The translations under genes were made by a program, and so were the position numbers. A DNA stretch of 64,000 nucleotides, from positions 22,065,236 through 22,129,235 of the forward strand of contig CM043801.1 of assembly GCA_023974075.1 (NCBI GenBank), in the 5' to 3' direction. Of this stretch, positions 61,861 through 64,000 are shown in pieces. Below the pieces are notes generated by a model. It was not told where the DNA came from. It was given only the letters and a program-made list of their open reading frames with translations, and made no database searches. Position 1 is the first letter of the stretch. Every line of letters begins with the position of its first letter. The stretch comes from Chaenocephalus aceratus. Its lineage: Eukaryota > Chordata > Actinopteri > Perciformes > Channichthyidae.

Positions 61861-62100
61861 TACCAGGAAGGGGTGAGGTAATCAGGTAAACGGAGTGATA
61901 CGAAACGAGACGAAAAGAGACGAAGAGGGATGGCGGGAACCGAAGAGAGACAGCGGGAAATGGAGAGAGACGAAGATATACGAAGACAGGCGGCGGGAGA
62001 CGAAGAGAGGCTGCGGGAGACTGCGATTGAAGTAAAGTGACAGACAAACATTGAGAATTTAGATATAGTTAGATAGATTTAGAGTTTTGAAGACTCAACT

Positions 62101-62193
62101 ATGATGAAGAGAACTCTGAACGTGAGTCAAGCTTTAAGCTTGTTTTTTGACATGGAGGAGGAGGAATCTGTGATGTTGCCCTCTGTGTCGTAG
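62101..62193 (+). pseudogene. Possible piggyBac transposase N-terminal stub
   Basis: The short frame MMKRTLNVSQALSLFFDMEE EESVMLPSVS stops at TAG. Its start (RTLnvsqALslff followed by an acidic run) recalls the N-terminal leader of PGBD/piggyBac transposases. No further domain follows. Confidence 0.35.
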
Positions 62194-62599
62194 TTGACAG
62201 AAACCGCTTTGAAGCGTGGCACAGATAAAGACAGAAAAAACTGATTTTTGTACATAATGTGTATATATATATATATTTGTATTATATTTATAATAACACT
62301 TTTGCCTTATCAGAATGAAATCCCATGCTACCTCAATCAAACTTTCACATTATCATAGTCACATCCCATGTATATATTTCCAGCTTTTAAATGGTTTCGT
62401 TGTGTATGTTTGTGTTGTGAAAAATAAAATCATTTTCAAAATCTGTTTTTACGTTTTTGTTGTGATTTTGGGTCCAAAATGTTCATATAGTAGAAGATCA
62501 CCTACATCCAAACGAAATAAATATAATTAATTATGATGAATACGTTAAGTCTTGTTCATTGTTTTTCACTTTTATTAAATGTTTGATATTTCCGGTGGA

Positions 62600-62829
62600 A
62601 ATGGTGGACTATCGGACATTCAAAATGCAGCATATTTTCACTCTTACACACATATATTCTCATTTTACATACATACATTTTCACTCTTACACACGGATAT
62701 TCTCCTTTTGCTCTCATGCAAAATCTACTAAATCAAAGTATGTCATGTATATTTAGTTTTCGTTGATGAGACGAGACGGACTAAGGTGTTAATGGTGGAC
62801 TATCGGACATTCAAAATGCAGCATATTTC
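62600..62829. repeat. Direct repeat pair of ~37 bp
   Basis: ATGGTGGACTATCGGACATT and the following 17 bp occur at about 62600 and 62792, 192 bp apart. Inside, a TTTTCACTCTTACACAC motif is itself repeated, and the right copy abuts the candidate TTAA at 62789. Confidence 0.9.
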
Positions 62830-63077
62830 CCCCAAGTGTCTGTCAAAATGCATTTTACGTTTCTAACTTGCAATATCAATATTTCAGCTCTCTTCACTCC
62901 AGAAAAGCGATCTCCCTCTCTCTCTCTGTGTGCGGGGGATCACAGGAGGGGGGAGAGCTGTGGAATGTGACTCCACACATTCCGATGGCCAATTAGTTTT
63001 AAACAAAGGGTCCCCAACATACATATGAAACATGGGGGGGTTGGGGCTGGAGAACGGTATGGTCCTACCGTTTTCAT

Positions 63078-63417
63078 ACTTTATATATCTTAGCATATTC
63101 ATACACACTGTTCATACTGCTCACAGGCTGATATCTAGTGTATTCATACCCCTCACTGTTTATTCATCATTCAATTCATTCTATATTTTATTCTGTAGAT
63201 TGTGAACATTACTTTTCACTTTACTGCTTGTTGCTCCTGGTTAGAAGCTAAACTGCATTTCGTTGGCTCAGTACCTGTAATCTGTGCAATAACAATAAAG
63301 TTGAATCTAATCTTGAGCAGGAACTAATGTAGGCTATTTACTTAGTAGGCCTACATATCTGACATGAACGATTAAACACGTTTGTGCATTCTTTATGAAT
63401 GCAAACCGAGTCATTTC
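63078..63417 (+). repeat. Dispersed repeat, copy B
   Basis: Reverse-complement partner of 47701-48090. Here the sense strand ends CAATAACAATAAAGTTGAAT then CTAATCTT, like a LINE/SINE 3' terminus, and continues into CGATTAAACAC and GCAAACCGAGTC. Confidence 0.8.
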
Positions 63418-63464
63418 GTTTATTTTTAACGAAATAAATGTGATTTAATCCACATAATTTACTG

Positions 63465-64000
63465 TGTTAATTGTTTACTTAGTATTGTTTAACTTGAAGG
63501 TGCCTGATGTGAACATTTCCAGAATGTATTTTCTTCACTTTTTAAATGCCTCTGTGATGTGCTGCTACTAAGTTCTATTCATATTCTTGACGGGAAGAGC
63601 CGTGTAAATGGGTGGCCATATGCATTTGAAAAGCAATATAAATCACACAGTTATTATGCAATAGGCTATAAAAGCACCATCGATTACCTTTCTCCAATTC
63701 AAACTCTTGACGGGAAAAAAGGAAGGTGTAAATGGTTGGGCTATACTGTACTGTATACATACAAAGGCCATTCAATAGACGTTCAATATATAGTATTCGT
63801 TTATTAGAGTCGGCTTGACTCGGTTTGCATTCATAAAGAATGCACAAATGTGTTTAATCGTTAATGTCATAGTATTCGTTTATTAGTCCCCGAGGGGAAA
63901 TGGGTAGCAGCACATCACAGAGGCATTTAAAAAGTGAAGAAAATACATTCTGGAAATGTTCACATCAGGCACCTTCAAGTTAAACAATACTAAGTAAACA
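63465..64000. repeat. Inverted repeat running off the window edge
   Basis: 63465-63571 (TGTTTACTTAGTATTGTTTA through GTGATGTGCTGCTAC) reappears inverted from about 63907 to the last base. Between the arms, TCTTGACGGGAA plus GTGTAAATGG occurs twice in tandem (63585 and 63703), and AGTCGGCTTGACTCGG marks another copy of the dispersed-repeat end. The right arm is cut by the window. Confidence 0.88.

Larger units (their letters stand above)
61329..62792 (+). mobile_element. Decayed piggyBac-like element
   Basis: The left end TTAACCCTTTGGAGTCGACC with palindromic TCACGCCGGCGTGA fits fish piggyBac-like termini. A candidate right end (GGACTAAGGTGTTAA, 62778-62792) is a loose inverse. A 30-aa frame at 62101-62193 resembles a transposase N terminus. 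Internal tandem duplication and purine-rich GAGACGAAGAG repeats fill the middle. The right boundary is uncertain. Confidence 0.5.

Overview
This window is vertebrate nuclear DNA, almost certainly from a percomorph-type teleost fish. The evidence is spliced genes with GT/AG introns, long TG/CA microsatellites, fish-style DNA transposons (Tc1, hAT, piggyBac-type MITEs), and a gene order matching human 3q25-q26. Read from the right, the order is schip1, il12a, a zp3-like gene, a C3orf80-like gene, arl14, ppm1l and otolin-1. In human the same order runs SCHIP1 - IL12A - C3orf80 - ARL14 - PPM1L - OTOL1, with other genes between. The zp3-like gene and a small unrecognised ORF (22.9 kb) are the additions here. 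The synteny comparison is from memory and was not searched.

Layout. 1-7.3 kb: no gene; microsatellites and a three-level nest of DNA transposons (2730-5269). 7.3-9.4 kb: otolin-like collagen/C1q gene, minus strand. 11.9-19.2 kb: ppm1l, plus strand, four coding exons, with an 18-bp minisatellite just after exon 1, a nested MITE in intron 1 and two apparent frameshifts. 21.7-22.3 kb: second copy of the outer transposon. 22.9 kb: 98-aa single-exon ORF. 24.7 kb: arl14, single exon. 26.4-26.9 kb: C3orf80-like membrane protein. 28.4-31.2 kb: zp3-like egg-coat gene with a perfect 38-bp hairpin in intron 1. 33.3-35.2 kb: il12a (IL-12 p35), seven exons, intact. 37.3-46.3 kb (possibly to 47.5): schip1, with a TTAA MITE and an open-frame Tc1 element in introns.

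47.7-64.0 kb is repeat-rich with no recognised host gene. It holds a BED-finger remnant, a LINE 3' end, an integrase-core gene fragment whose C-terminal tail is a 48-bp coding minisatellite split by a hAT insertion, a candidate solo LTR, a ~3-kb inverted repeat whose arms each carry a truncated THAP finger and triplet arrays, a piggyBac-like remnant, and an inverted repeat running off the right edge.

The unique genes do not form a pathway; they share a conserved chromosomal block. The same indel-type damage appears in ppm1l, the C3orf80-like gene, the last zp3 junction and the integrase tail. Assembly indels should therefore be considered before calling any of them pseudogenes. Exon boundaries were placed by eye from splice consensus and reading-frame continuity.
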